A DNA stretch of 64,000 nt, from the NCBI GenBank assembly GCA_030035585.1, contig CM057481.1, positions 6,845,128 to 6,909,127 of the forward strand. The letters are read 5' to 3'. The notes beneath the pieces were generated by a model that saw nothing but the letters and a program-made list of their open reading frames with translations, made no database searches and was not told the DNA's origin. Positions within the stretch are counted from its first letter, which is position 1, and each line of letters starts with the position of its first letter. Made by a program: the position numbers and the translations under genes. Below are positions 55,572 through 64,000 of this stretch, piece after piece. The DNA comes from Dugong dugon. Its lineage: Eukaryota > Chordata > Mammalia > Sirenia > Dugongidae.

Positions 55572-57100
55572 AGCAAACTAGGACAGAGGATTGGGTACTG
55601 GATAGGCAGAAAATAAAAGCAAATAGACAGAAAAACTGGACAAGAGTCCCCTGGAGAGGGCTACCTTACTTAACTATTTGACTTTTAAGCTAGTTCTGAG
55701 CTAGTCTTAAACAAAGCCCTCAAACAGTTGTTTTCGAATGGACAGAATCTTAAACTGTGTCTAAACCGCTGGCCTACCTGGTCAATTCAAAGGGACTCCC
55801 CCAAAACAACTCAAATAAGAACACACTGCTTTATTATGAAAACAACCCAAAAGAGGCCTCCCTGAATTAGCCTTTAATGAGTTTTACTGGCATAATACAT
55901 ATGGTTCAAGTCAAGCAAAGCCGTCTCCAAATCCATAAAACTGAATTTAGGATTCAGTTGACTGATCTGTCAAAATCATCAAACCAGTGTATGCAGAAAA
56001 ATGAAACCTTGGAGAAAATTTGAAAGAATTTTTGGCTACTTGGAATGCCCTTTCAAAACGTCCCCAGAATAGTATGTGCATTTTTTTTTTTTAACTTAAA
56101 TGATTAAAATCGACATCTAGTCAAGTAGATATTGCCTTTACAAAGCACATGGAGAACGTCAACACAGAGAAACCCATTTCTGGTATTTATAAAAAATTTT
56201 ATTGAAAAACTCTCTGCATATACGCAGCCCATTTCAATCTCCTTCTCGGTAGGTTATTCTGCTAAGAGCATGAATTGCCTATCTGTATTTTTATCTATCA
56301 GAAAGCTATCTATGTATATACGCTCTGGATGTGTAAATTGATTCAACCACTACAACAAAATCCTTTGTGGAAAGAAAAACGTATTAGGACTTTTAAAGTT
56401 CAAATACTGTTTAGTCAAATAAGCCTTTTCCTAGGGGGTGAGGGGTGGGGGAGAAATGTCCAGTTTTGTTTTCAAAGCATGGAAAATATTAAGTTTTTTT
56501 TTTTTTCTTTTAAGGGTTTATCCACCTATTATAAAACTAATGTGAATTATCATCTATTTTTCACTCATATTTAGACAGTGGAGAGGGCTATGATCCAAAA
56601 CTGCTTCATATCCTTCTGCAGAGAATAGTTTTCACAGGGAAGCTTCATATTTCAAAAGTATGCCAAATTAAAAAGGATAAAATACAATTTTAATTTAGCT
56701 ATAAAGAAGGACTGTACGTTTGAGTAGACTCTGCCTCCAAGGTTCTTCAGTTCTAAATGCTGATTGTGTCCCGCCATGGAACAACGTCCCGACTTTAAGA
56801 TGCACTTCTAGACACGAGGGACCAGTGGGATGGGTACCAGATGCATCCTCTGGCGGAACACCCTGGGCGCAAGGATTCTTTCTCTTCTGTCCACCACCCC
56901 TGTCCTTGGCTGGGCGCCTGAGTTTGTTTTAGAATCTTTGCCTCTGAAATTTCATCTGTTACTATTACTTTTCATTTGCTTCTTAACGTTAATTTTGAAA
57001 GTTTTTAGAGTTGAAAATAAATACTTCGAGATGGGCTTTCAACTAAAAAAAAAAAATCCACATCTTTATATAAATTTGGAGTTGGAAATTTGGGTGTGAA
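55572..57100. other. No recognised gene
   Basis: Anonymous AT-rich sequence with T runs near 56.08 and 56.49 kb. No frame over 100 codons with a domain. Confidence 0.5.
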
Positions 57101-57330
57101 AGCTGCTGCCTCTCACATTTCTGTCTTGCTCACATATTTAATTATACATGGCAGAGCAGAGGAAGTTAGCTCAGGGTAAAGCTAATTAAGAGATATTTCT
57201 TTATACGTACCATTAGCTGAGTAGCAAAGCACAGCTTTGGAGTGTCATATTCTTCTACATTCCTACTCTGATCACTAAAGCAGGCATTAAAGGTCAGATG
57301 AGATCTGGTCCTCTTATGTTTTAAATGCAA
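57101..57330. other. Candidate conserved non-coding block
   Basis: Repeat-free, with 'catatttaattatacatggc', 'aaagctaattaagagatatt' and 'accattagctgag' homeodomain-type cores close together. Speculative without alignment. Confidence 0.25.
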
Positions 57331-57473
57331 ATCCTAGCAAAATAGAGAAGCCACGAATATCTCAATCCCAGGAAATAAAAGTCTTTCTCAATTTGTGACT
57401 TACTAGGTATTCTGTTCTATACCGGCATGGAGCACAAAAGCCATGTTACTTTGTGCAAAATTATTGAGAGATG
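57331..57473. other. No recognised feature
   Basis: Short anonymous stretch. Confidence 0.5.
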
Positions 57474-57672
57474 TAGTGTGTGGTAGCTCAGTGGTTAAGC
57501 GCTGGACTGCTAACCTGAAGGCCGGTGGTTCCAGCTGCTCCTCGGGAAGAAGATATGGCAGTCTTCTGTAAAGATGACAGTCTTGGAAACCCTATGGGGA
57601 AGTTCTACTCTGTCCTATAGGGTCGCTACGAGTTGGAATCCCCTCGAAGGCAACGAGTTTGGGTTGGTTTTA
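57474..57672 (+). mobile_element. AfroSINE with tRNA-like head
   Basis: The head 'tggtagctcagtggttaagc' looks especially tRNA-like. Part of the B-box region is deleted (ccggtggttccagc). Middle 'cttctgtaaagatgacagtc' and tail 'gttggaatcccctcgaaggc'. Confidence 0.9.
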
Positions 57673-57716
57673 ATGTATGTGTGTGTGTGTGTGTGTGCGC
57701 GCGCACGCACATGCGC
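57673..57716 (+). repeat. 44-nt alternating purine/pyrimidine tract
   Basis: (GT)n passes into gcgcgcgcacgcacatgcgc at the end of the SINE tail. Z-DNA-prone. Confidence 0.88.
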
Positions 57717-58746
57717 TCACATGTATTTATTTCGAAATATTATACGGTAGCAGTGAAATGTTTGCATCTCTTGAAATAAAAGTTGAGTTCAGGTTTAAAG
57801 TAGGGCAAGCAGCCTGTGCTTGAAACAATGTTTTCATGGCACTTAAAAGAAAAAAAGGCCTTTGTTACATTAAATCTTTTCCTGGGGGGTTTTGTACCCA
57901 AACAACCACCTCATGGTTGGTTGATGCAGGGGAACAGAATGAGGGGTCTTAATTAAAAAGATCAGGGCTTCACTCTACCAGTGTGAAGTGCATAGCAGTC
58001 ACCCAGCCAGATGCTGAAACACACAGATTAGGCTTAACTGAGCTCTTTTGTTGTTGGGCTTCTATTTTACTTTAAAATATACTAAGACAGTGAGAGCTTC
58101 AAGAGGTGAAATTAAACAACCTTCTTTAATCCTGAATTTAGCTGACTAGAGCTGGTGGAGTTTGCCCTTTTTTATCAGAGTTTCTGTTCCCCTGGCAACT
58201 AAATTCAGCGGATCCTTGGTGACTAAAGTGGCTCCATTCAAACTGGACTTCGGTGAGGCAGCTGATCGCTCTGGTTTTTCTTATGGATAGTAACAAAATT
58301 AAATGTTTTCTCTGACTTCAAGGGACATTGTTTGGTCTCAGGTTTTCGTTTTCTTGTTTTTTCCTGCTCTCTCATTCTCCAAGGTTGTTAACTGAATTTC
58401 GCTTCATCTCATTGTTTTTATTGGAAGTTCTCATCCTTAACCTTTTACTGATTATTCTTGGAGTATGGCGGTGGACTACATTGCAGTTCTGAAATATAAA
58501 GATACCTGTATCTATCTATTTTTCTATCTCTCTGTCTGACTGTCTAGCTAAATCTTTTCCAGAAGTCAATTCATTGTTGTAAAAATTATAGCTTAATTCC
58601 TGCTCCCTTAAAGACTTTTACATTGTATGTTCAGCTCAGTCTTTTGCTACTCTGTATATAAATCCCTTCATCCTTGTTTGGAATGCTTAAGGTCATTTCA
58701 GAGATATTAGGGTAATCTCAACCAAGGCACCATTGAGGACCTGAAA
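57717..58746. other. No recognised gene; TATC-like repeat
   Basis: Anonymous sequence with an imperfect (TATC/TGTC)n tract near 58505-58555. Confidence 0.5.
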
Positions 58747-58952
58747 CCAAAAGCAAACCTGTTGCCATCGAGTCCATTCCAACTCATGGCGACCCTATAA
58801 GACAGAGTAGAACTGCCTCATAGGATTTCCAAGGCTGTAATCTTTACAGGAGCAGACCACCACATCTTTCTCCAGTGGGGCATCTGGTGGTTTCAAACCA
58901 CGTACGTGTAGGTTAGCAGCTGAGCGCTTAACCATTGAGCCAGCAGGGCTCC
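58747..58952 (-). mobile_element. AfroSINE, long type
   Basis: 'caaacctgttgccatcgagt', 'caaggctgtaatctttacag' and 'gagccagcagggct' end. It forms an inverted pair with the SINE 90 bases downstream. Confidence 0.93.
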
Positions 58953-59042
58953 TTTGAATGAGTTCAGTGAACGCTAAGTAGATTTCCTTATATGGTGTAG
59001 GTTCTGACACAGAGTTGGCATTTCATGAACACTGTATGGTTG

Positions 59043-59242
59043 ATGGAAACCCTGGTGGCATAGTGGTTAAGAGCTATGACTGTTAACCAAAAGGTGGGCA
59101 GTCTGAATCCACCAGCTGCTCCTTGGAAATGCTATGGGGCAGTTCTACTCCGCCCTGTAGGGTGGCTATGATTCTGACTAGGAATCGGAATCAACTGGAC
59201 GGCAATGGGTTTGGTTTTTATTTTTATTTTTGGTTTGGTTTG
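59043..59242 (+). mobile_element. AfroSINE, short type, with target duplication
   Basis: 'gaaaccctggtggcatagtg' head, tail 'gaatcaactggacggcaatg' and a TTTTTGG-rich end. gtatggttg (59034-59042) and gtatggttg (59243-59251) flank it exactly. Confidence 0.93.
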
Positions 59243-59922
59243 GTATGGTTGCTGATGGGTTGGGAAAGTAAGCTTATCTTATCTTATGGCTACACAGCCA
59301 CTTAGTGATGAAAACTAAATGGAAATTTACCTTTTGAGCCTCATTGTTTATAACATATGGTTTTGTGGGACTTCGTACTTACGTTTTTCAAAATGAGTTC
59401 TGATTTTTGTGCTGTGGAGTGTTTGGAAAAGAATCTACCTGTCTCACTCCCAATAAAACCCTGACCTCAGTAGAGACCAAAGGACTTAAATTTGAAGCAG
59501 AAATGTGAGCACACATCTGATAAAAGGCCCACTTATGCATATGCTCAGGAATAGCTTTCTCTCTGCCTCAAAAGAGTCTGCAGGCAGGGAAACCAAATAT
59601 GCCTTCTAAGTCAGAAAATGATCTGCCTTTTAGAAGTTACAGTATTGTGCTCATTAAAATTGGTTGTAGCTTACTATTTAAATAAAGCACAAAGGAAAAC
59701 CTATGGGTTTTGGTGAGTATTTGCAATGTATTTATTATGTAAAAATATGCCTGTCACTACAAGAACACAGTGGTCTCCTTTCCTATGGTGCTGGGCAAAA
59801 CTGGGAGAGAGAACTGCCCAGAGAGAAGAATATGGAAAGAGGGAGGGGCTGGATCAAGCTGGGAAGTGTGCTGTGTGTTACCCTTTTTTAAGAAGGAGCA
59901 ATGGAATCATTGTTCATGTTGT
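59243..59922. other. No recognised feature
   Basis: Anonymous sequence; overlapping plus frames at 59.7-59.9 kb show no domain. Confidence 0.55.
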
Positions 59923-60520
59923 TAGTTGTCGCTGAGTTTGGCGGAGTCTCATGGCGAACCCGTGTACAACAGAACAGAAAGCTGCCTGGTCCTGTACCAT
60001 CTTCACCATCATTGGTCTGGACGAGTTTATTGGTGTGGCCACTGTGTATTTTGAGTGCCTTCCAACCTAGGGGGGGCTCATCTTCCAGCACTATATTGGA
60101 CGATATTTTGTTGTGATCCTTAGGGTTTTTCACTGGCTAATATTTGGAACTAGATCGCCAGGCCTTTCTTCTTACTCTCCTTAGTCTGGAAACTGCACTG
60201 AAATCTGTCCACCACGGGTGACCCGGCTAGAATTTGAAATTCAAGTGGTTTGGCTTTGAGCAGGAGACTGGGTCGCTAAGCGATTAAGGGCTCAGCTGCT
60301 AACCGAAAGATTAGCAATTCAAACCCACCTGAAAGATGTGACAGCCTGCTTTCATAAAGACTTACAGCCTTGGAACCCTATGGGGCAGTTCTGCTCTGTT
60401 CTATAGGGTCGCTATAAGTTGGAATCCACTTGACAGCAATGGATTTGGTTACTTTGGTAGCTTCCAGCATCACAGCAAAATGCAAGCCTCCACAGTACTG
60501 ACAGACGTGTGGTGGAACGG
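59923..60520 (-). mobile_element. Relative of the tRNA-Gly-headed SINE, head lost, split by a SINE
   Basis: On the plus strand it opens 'gttgttagttgtcgctgagt' (RTE-type tail), then 'cttcaccatcattggtctgg', 'ggtttttcactggctaatat', 'ctccttagtctggaaactgc' and, after the nested SINE, 'cttccagcatcacagcaaaa'. The pieces around 'cactggctaat' and 'cttagtctggaa' occur in inverse at 37.6-37.8 kb. The tRNA head is not visible beyond 60520. Confidence 0.75.
60261..60450 (+). mobile_element. AfroSINE nested in another SINE
   Basis: 'aggagactgggtcgctaagc' head, 'agcaattcaaacccacc' B-box region, 'tttcataaagacttacagcc' middle and 'gttggaatccacttgacagc' tail interrupt the older element. Confidence 0.9.
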
Positions 60521-61394
60521 TATGACTCTTCATAACTTTCTTACTGCAGGGGTGAATAATCTTACTTTTTACATATGTTCAGAAAGAAAAAGTTTGGGAA
60601 TTGTTTCATCTTTGACAGTTCCCCCATACGGTGCCAGGGTGCTTTCTCAAATGCGTGGCATCTATGAACAGTTAAATGCATCCTTGACTCTGACTGTGAT
60701 TTTATCTGACACAGGATTCGTGCACCTTGGTATGTAGGTGTGTTATTTCTCTTTCTTTCATTTAATTATCCTGCACATCTTTTCCATTTCATTTTCCCTT
60801 GAATTCTATAATGACGCTCCTGACAATGGTCCTTAGGAACCTCGGCATGAAAAAGAAATGAAGCGCTGTAAAGGGAGTGTTATTGACATGGGCGACCTTT
60901 ATTGCTAAGTGACGCTTTGTTAAACAAAAGGTAGAAGAGTTTTTTTTAAGTTCTTACTCATTTAACAGTCATTTTCTAAAACAACTTAATGAGCATGCCA
61001 GGAACTCTATGTTTGAAGAGTCTTAACCTTGTGTCTTTGTGGGGAGTTTTGGACTGTGACCGTATACACCTATAGGCCTGGAAGCTTTCCTAAAAAGGTA
61101 AGTAAAACCCTTAGATCATTCTGGATTCAGTGTTTCCATAATGGTAGAAGCGACAGCACAGAGTTCTGGGTAAGTGTAGTGTTTCCCTTTGCCCCTATGC
61201 CTCCCCTAGAGTGCATCTCTTTCCTTCACACCCCCATGGCACTTTACACGTCTGCACTGAACCATCTGCCGTGCGGTGTACTTGTTTAAGCGTGTCTTCT
61301 TCCTCTCAACACTGGAAATTCTCAGACAGCGTTATCCTCCATAGAGCCCAGTGATCGGGATGTTGTGGGTGTTCAGTCAATGATGGTTAAATTG
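60521..61394. other. No recognised feature
   Basis: Anonymous sequence. The 85 and 86-codon plus frames at 60.5 and 61.0 kb have no domain; the first starts inside SINE sequence. Confidence 0.5.
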
Positions 61395-61640
61395 AAGTCA
61401 CTCGTTTGTCTAACGTTTTTTGAGTGCCTACTCTGTGCCATGTATGGTGCTAAAGATAAAGGTATGACTTAGCCATGGTTCATATACTTCTGGGATTCAT
61501 GTCCACGTGGAAAGGCAGCTGTTTTAAAAGTTGATCGCTGCGTTTTAAGTTTGCCCTGGGACATACAAAGACTCCTTGGGAATCCTAGAGGAAGTAACAA
61601 TTAAGCTGAGCCTCGAGCAGAGTAGGACTTGAGGCGGGTG
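61395..61640 (-). mobile_element. L2-end-like ancient repeat
   Basis: 'cgttttttgagtgcctactc', 'tgtgccatgtatggtgctaa' and 'agtaacaattaagctgagcc' follow the shared ancient pattern. Confidence 0.55.
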
Positions 61641-61789
61641 GAGGAGAAGGGTATCGTAGGAAGAGTAATAACCTCTGTAAAACTTCAGAGATAAGAAAAA
61701 GTATGGCTTGTTCATCCGAAAACAAGAGGTTCGATACACTGAACAATTGGTCTATGTGGGAGACCTTGTAATATAATGGGACTTGGAAT

Positions 61790-62340
61790 TCATTCATTCA
61801 TTCATTCATTTATTCACGCAACAAATAGTGTTTAAGGATATGTGATGTGTTAGAAGTCAATAAAGAATACGATGTCAAACAAGACAAACCAGGCTGTGCC
61901 CTTATGAAACTTACATTCCAGTAGGGAAAACTAAAAATACAGAAGTTAGCATGTACAGAAGATAATTGCAGATTATGGAAAAATACCAGGAAGGAAAAAA
62001 TTATAATGTGATAGAAAATAGCAGAAGTAGGATGAGGGAAAGCAGAGGCAGTTTCAGAAAGGGGGATCTGAGAGGATGTTCCCAGGAGGTGACACTTCAG
62101 CTGAGACCTGAAGGATGAGCAGCTGCCAGCCATGCAGAGCGGTGGGCAGAGAGCTCCAGGCCTAGGGAACAGTGAGTGCTCGGGGTGATAGGAGGCCAGT
62201 GAGCCCAGGACTTCGCAGGAATGAGAAAGAGTCGCCCCAGGTGCATTTAGTCATCTTGACAAGTGCCACATCACACATCATGCAGAGCCTTACAGGCCGG
62301 GCTTCAAACTAGTTCAGTCATGGCCGATGAAGCAAAACCT
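61790..62340 (+). mobile_element. Ancient dispersed repeat
   Basis: 'cattcattcattcattcatt', 'gtgcccttatgaaacttaca', 'aggaggtgacacttcagctg', 'agagacctgaaggatgagca'-type text: the same order as at 6.5 kb, about 550 bases. Confidence 0.65.
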
Positions 62341-62774
62341 GAGGAGTCCCGAAGATTTTTAATTTGGGTGATCCAGAACAGGAGAAATTACGAGTCAAAG
62401 CCCTGAAATGGGAGTCTTAGAACAGGCATAGTGAGCCTTTTCAGGAGCCTGATGCATGAGATTGAATTATTGCCAGGACTGTGGAGAGTGATGCACATTC
62501 AAAGCATGATCGGCTGCCATCTTTGAGCAGGGCACCACTGTTTCTGACTCTGCACAAAATCCAGTGGGCAAGAGATTTGGTTGCTGTGCAACACATACGC
62601 TACCCTTGTTTTCTAAGAGGAAGATTAAGTTTCTAGCAGAGCTTGGACTAGTAATTTTTCCCATTCCAGCTACCGTTCTGGTTCACCCAGATTCTAAAAT
62701 TTTGGGTCTGTTCCAGTGTCACTTCCTCAGTCAAGACTGAACTAGGAAGAACTGATTAGAAGCCCTGCTTGAAG

Positions 62775-63010
62775 GCCAGATAATGAGCTTGGTTATTCAT
62801 AGCACAGTGGAAAGTCATGGAAGAGTTTTAAGCAGAGGGTGGGAAAAACCACTCTGGCCGCTGTATGGAGAATGGACTGGAGGGGGCAAAAAGAGAGGCT
62901 GGGAGGCCAGTTAGGAGAGGATAGTGCAATCCCCTCAGGTAAGACATGATGGTGGTTTGGATCTAGGTGGTGGAATTTGAGATGTAATGAAGTAGACAGA
63001 TTTAGAAAAT
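62775..63010 (+). mobile_element. Ancient dispersed repeat, later segment
   Basis: 'ccactctggccgctgtatgg', 'gaatggactggagggggcaa', 'gaggccagttaggagagg' correspond to the later part of the same family (compare 7.08-7.26 kb 'attctctggttgttatggag'). Confidence 0.6.
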
Positions 63011-63844
63011 ATTTTGGAAATACAACCAACAAGAATCTCAACTTGTGTATGTTCCTGGCCTGTAGAATCAGAACCTGACCAATAAATGGCTTTATATGTA
63101 ACTGCCTTTTTGTCCAAAGGGGAAGTGGTTCTTTGATGTCACATGCAATAGTAGGAGAACACAACAAATCAGACAAGGAAATATCAGTCTTTGTTTTCAT
63201 TTTGTCTTGTTGGCGTAGCTGATGACATATCCCTAGCATAGCTTTAACTTTTAGAGGAAGAAGAAAAGTCATGACTTTATCATGAGTGAGAGTGGAATGA
63301 ATTCATTACAATATCAAGCCAACCTTTGTCCTCTTAGCCCTTTAACACCCAAGATGGACCAGGATACAAGGCCAGAGAGGGGACCTCCTGGAATGATGAC
63401 AGTTGAGCCACTCAAGGTCAACATGGTAAGGCAGGCAGACATGGTATATGTGGTAAATACGCCTGCAGATGGAAACAACTTAAGATTTTAAAAACCAGTT
63501 TTTTATGAATATCTTATTTCTGGACTTGTCCAACTGCCAAAGCAAATGATTTTCTTTGCACCTTGGCACTAAGGAAGAATCCAACGGTTTCAAACACCCA
63601 CCAAGAATCATATCACTACATTTCTTGGATAGAGAAGAAGGCTTTTCAGTCCTACCCAGAGGCTGGTGAGAGCAGACTGTCCAGTTGGCCTGATGAGATA
63701 ACTAGCAGAGAAGAGTCAAGAGGAAGGAGAGTTCATGCCCCACTGAGGCATTCATAAAGGGCTCCAAGGAGGACAGTTCTTATAAAATGCTAGGATCACG
63801 GCATGGGAAGGACCACTGGAGACCATAGAGGGTATAGGTTAAGA
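63011..63844. other. No supported gene
   Basis: Anonymous sequence. The longest open frame of the window (minus, 62793-63272) overlaps the ancient repeat and has no domain. A 69-codon plus frame (63282-63491) was also considered and left out. Confidence 0.5.
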
Positions 63845-64000
63845 AGGGGCTCTTCGTTCCTACTGCTCTGGTCTGAATTCCACCTGAGTAACCTCGGACA
63901 TGTTCCTTTACCTCATCGGGGACTCTTTTGTAAAATGAGGATTGTTGTACCTCTCTCCTGGGTTGGTTGTGGAGATAATGCGTGCTGCACGCTTAGCGCG
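63845..64000 (+). mobile_element. MIR SINE, plus strand, cut by window edge
   Basis: 'ctgctctggtctgaattcca', 'gtaacctcggacatgttcct', 'tgtaaaatgaggattgttgt' and 'gtggagataatgcgtgctgc' fit MIR order. Confidence 0.72.

Noticed and set aside
62793-63272. Longest open frame in the window (159 codons, minus)
   Set aside because: It overlaps an ancient dispersed repeat, has no recognisable domain or plausible composition, and such a length is expected by chance in 64 kb.
63282-63491. 69-codon plus frame rich in Met and Pro
   Set aside because: No recognised domain and no supporting signals; could be checked by searching transcripts, but not reportable as a gene.
1-64000. Prokaryote-style operons, ribosome binding sites, insertion sequences
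   Set aside because: The repeat content is plainly mammalian; such features are not expected and none is seen.

Overview
This is a 64 kb piece of a placental mammal genome. The dispersed repeats point to an afrotherian, most likely an elephant or close relative. The evidence is a dense set of tRNA-derived SINEs of the AfroSINE type (about 30 copies, recognisable by a 3' end resembling 'actcgacggcaacgg' after 'cgctatgagtcggaat'), RTE/BovB-type LINEs carrying the same tail, and an L1-type 3' end that I associate from memory with elephant. Species-level assignment is inference, because no diagnostic gene is present.

I can support no host protein-coding exon, rRNA, functional tRNA or CRISPR array. 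The window reads as intergenic or deep intronic DNA. The open frames are short (159 codons at most) and fall in transposon remnants, simple repeats or unremarkable sequence. The only recognisable protein remnants are a Tigger-type transposase C-terminus (10.2-10.5 kb), an RTE reverse transcriptase (15.9-17.3 kb, minus), and L1 ORF2 pieces (14.7-15.1 kb minus, 30.4-31.7 kb plus). All are broken.

Layout. 0-10 kb: SINEs, an L2 end, a MaLR-type LTR, an ancient dispersed repeat and an AT-rich block at 3.4-3.8 kb that resembles conserved non-coding DNA. 10-20 kb: a Tigger element with both ends, two adjacent SINEs, a three-level nest (L1 > ERVL LTR > SINE), a long RTE copy and a MaLR LTR. 20-30 kb: MIR and L2 relics, a MaLR with a nested SINE, and a second enhancer-like block near 25.7 kb. 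30-40 kb: an L1 ORF2 relic, an 83-nt alternating purine/pyrimidine tract, an ERVL LTR, a tRNA-Gly-headed SINE inserted in a MIR, and enhancer-like blocks at 35.9-36.1 and 39.3-40.2 kb. 40-50 kb: two 5'-truncated RTE copies with clean target-site duplications, a poly(A)-ended L1-type element and an old antisense L1. 50-64 kb: inverted SINE pairs, a 27-29 bp minisatellite, a SINE-in-SINE nest and mammal-wide relics.

The connecting theme is parasite and host LINE. The SINE 3' tails match the 3' end of the local RTE LINE, which suggests RTE-driven mobilisation. At least two kinds of tRNA-like head (the common AfroSINE head and a tRNA-Gly head) share the same middle and tail module. No previously undescribed functional system is evident. 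The strongest leads are the tRNA-Gly-headed SINE family, the minisatellite, the long Z-DNA-prone tract and the putative conserved non-coding blocks.
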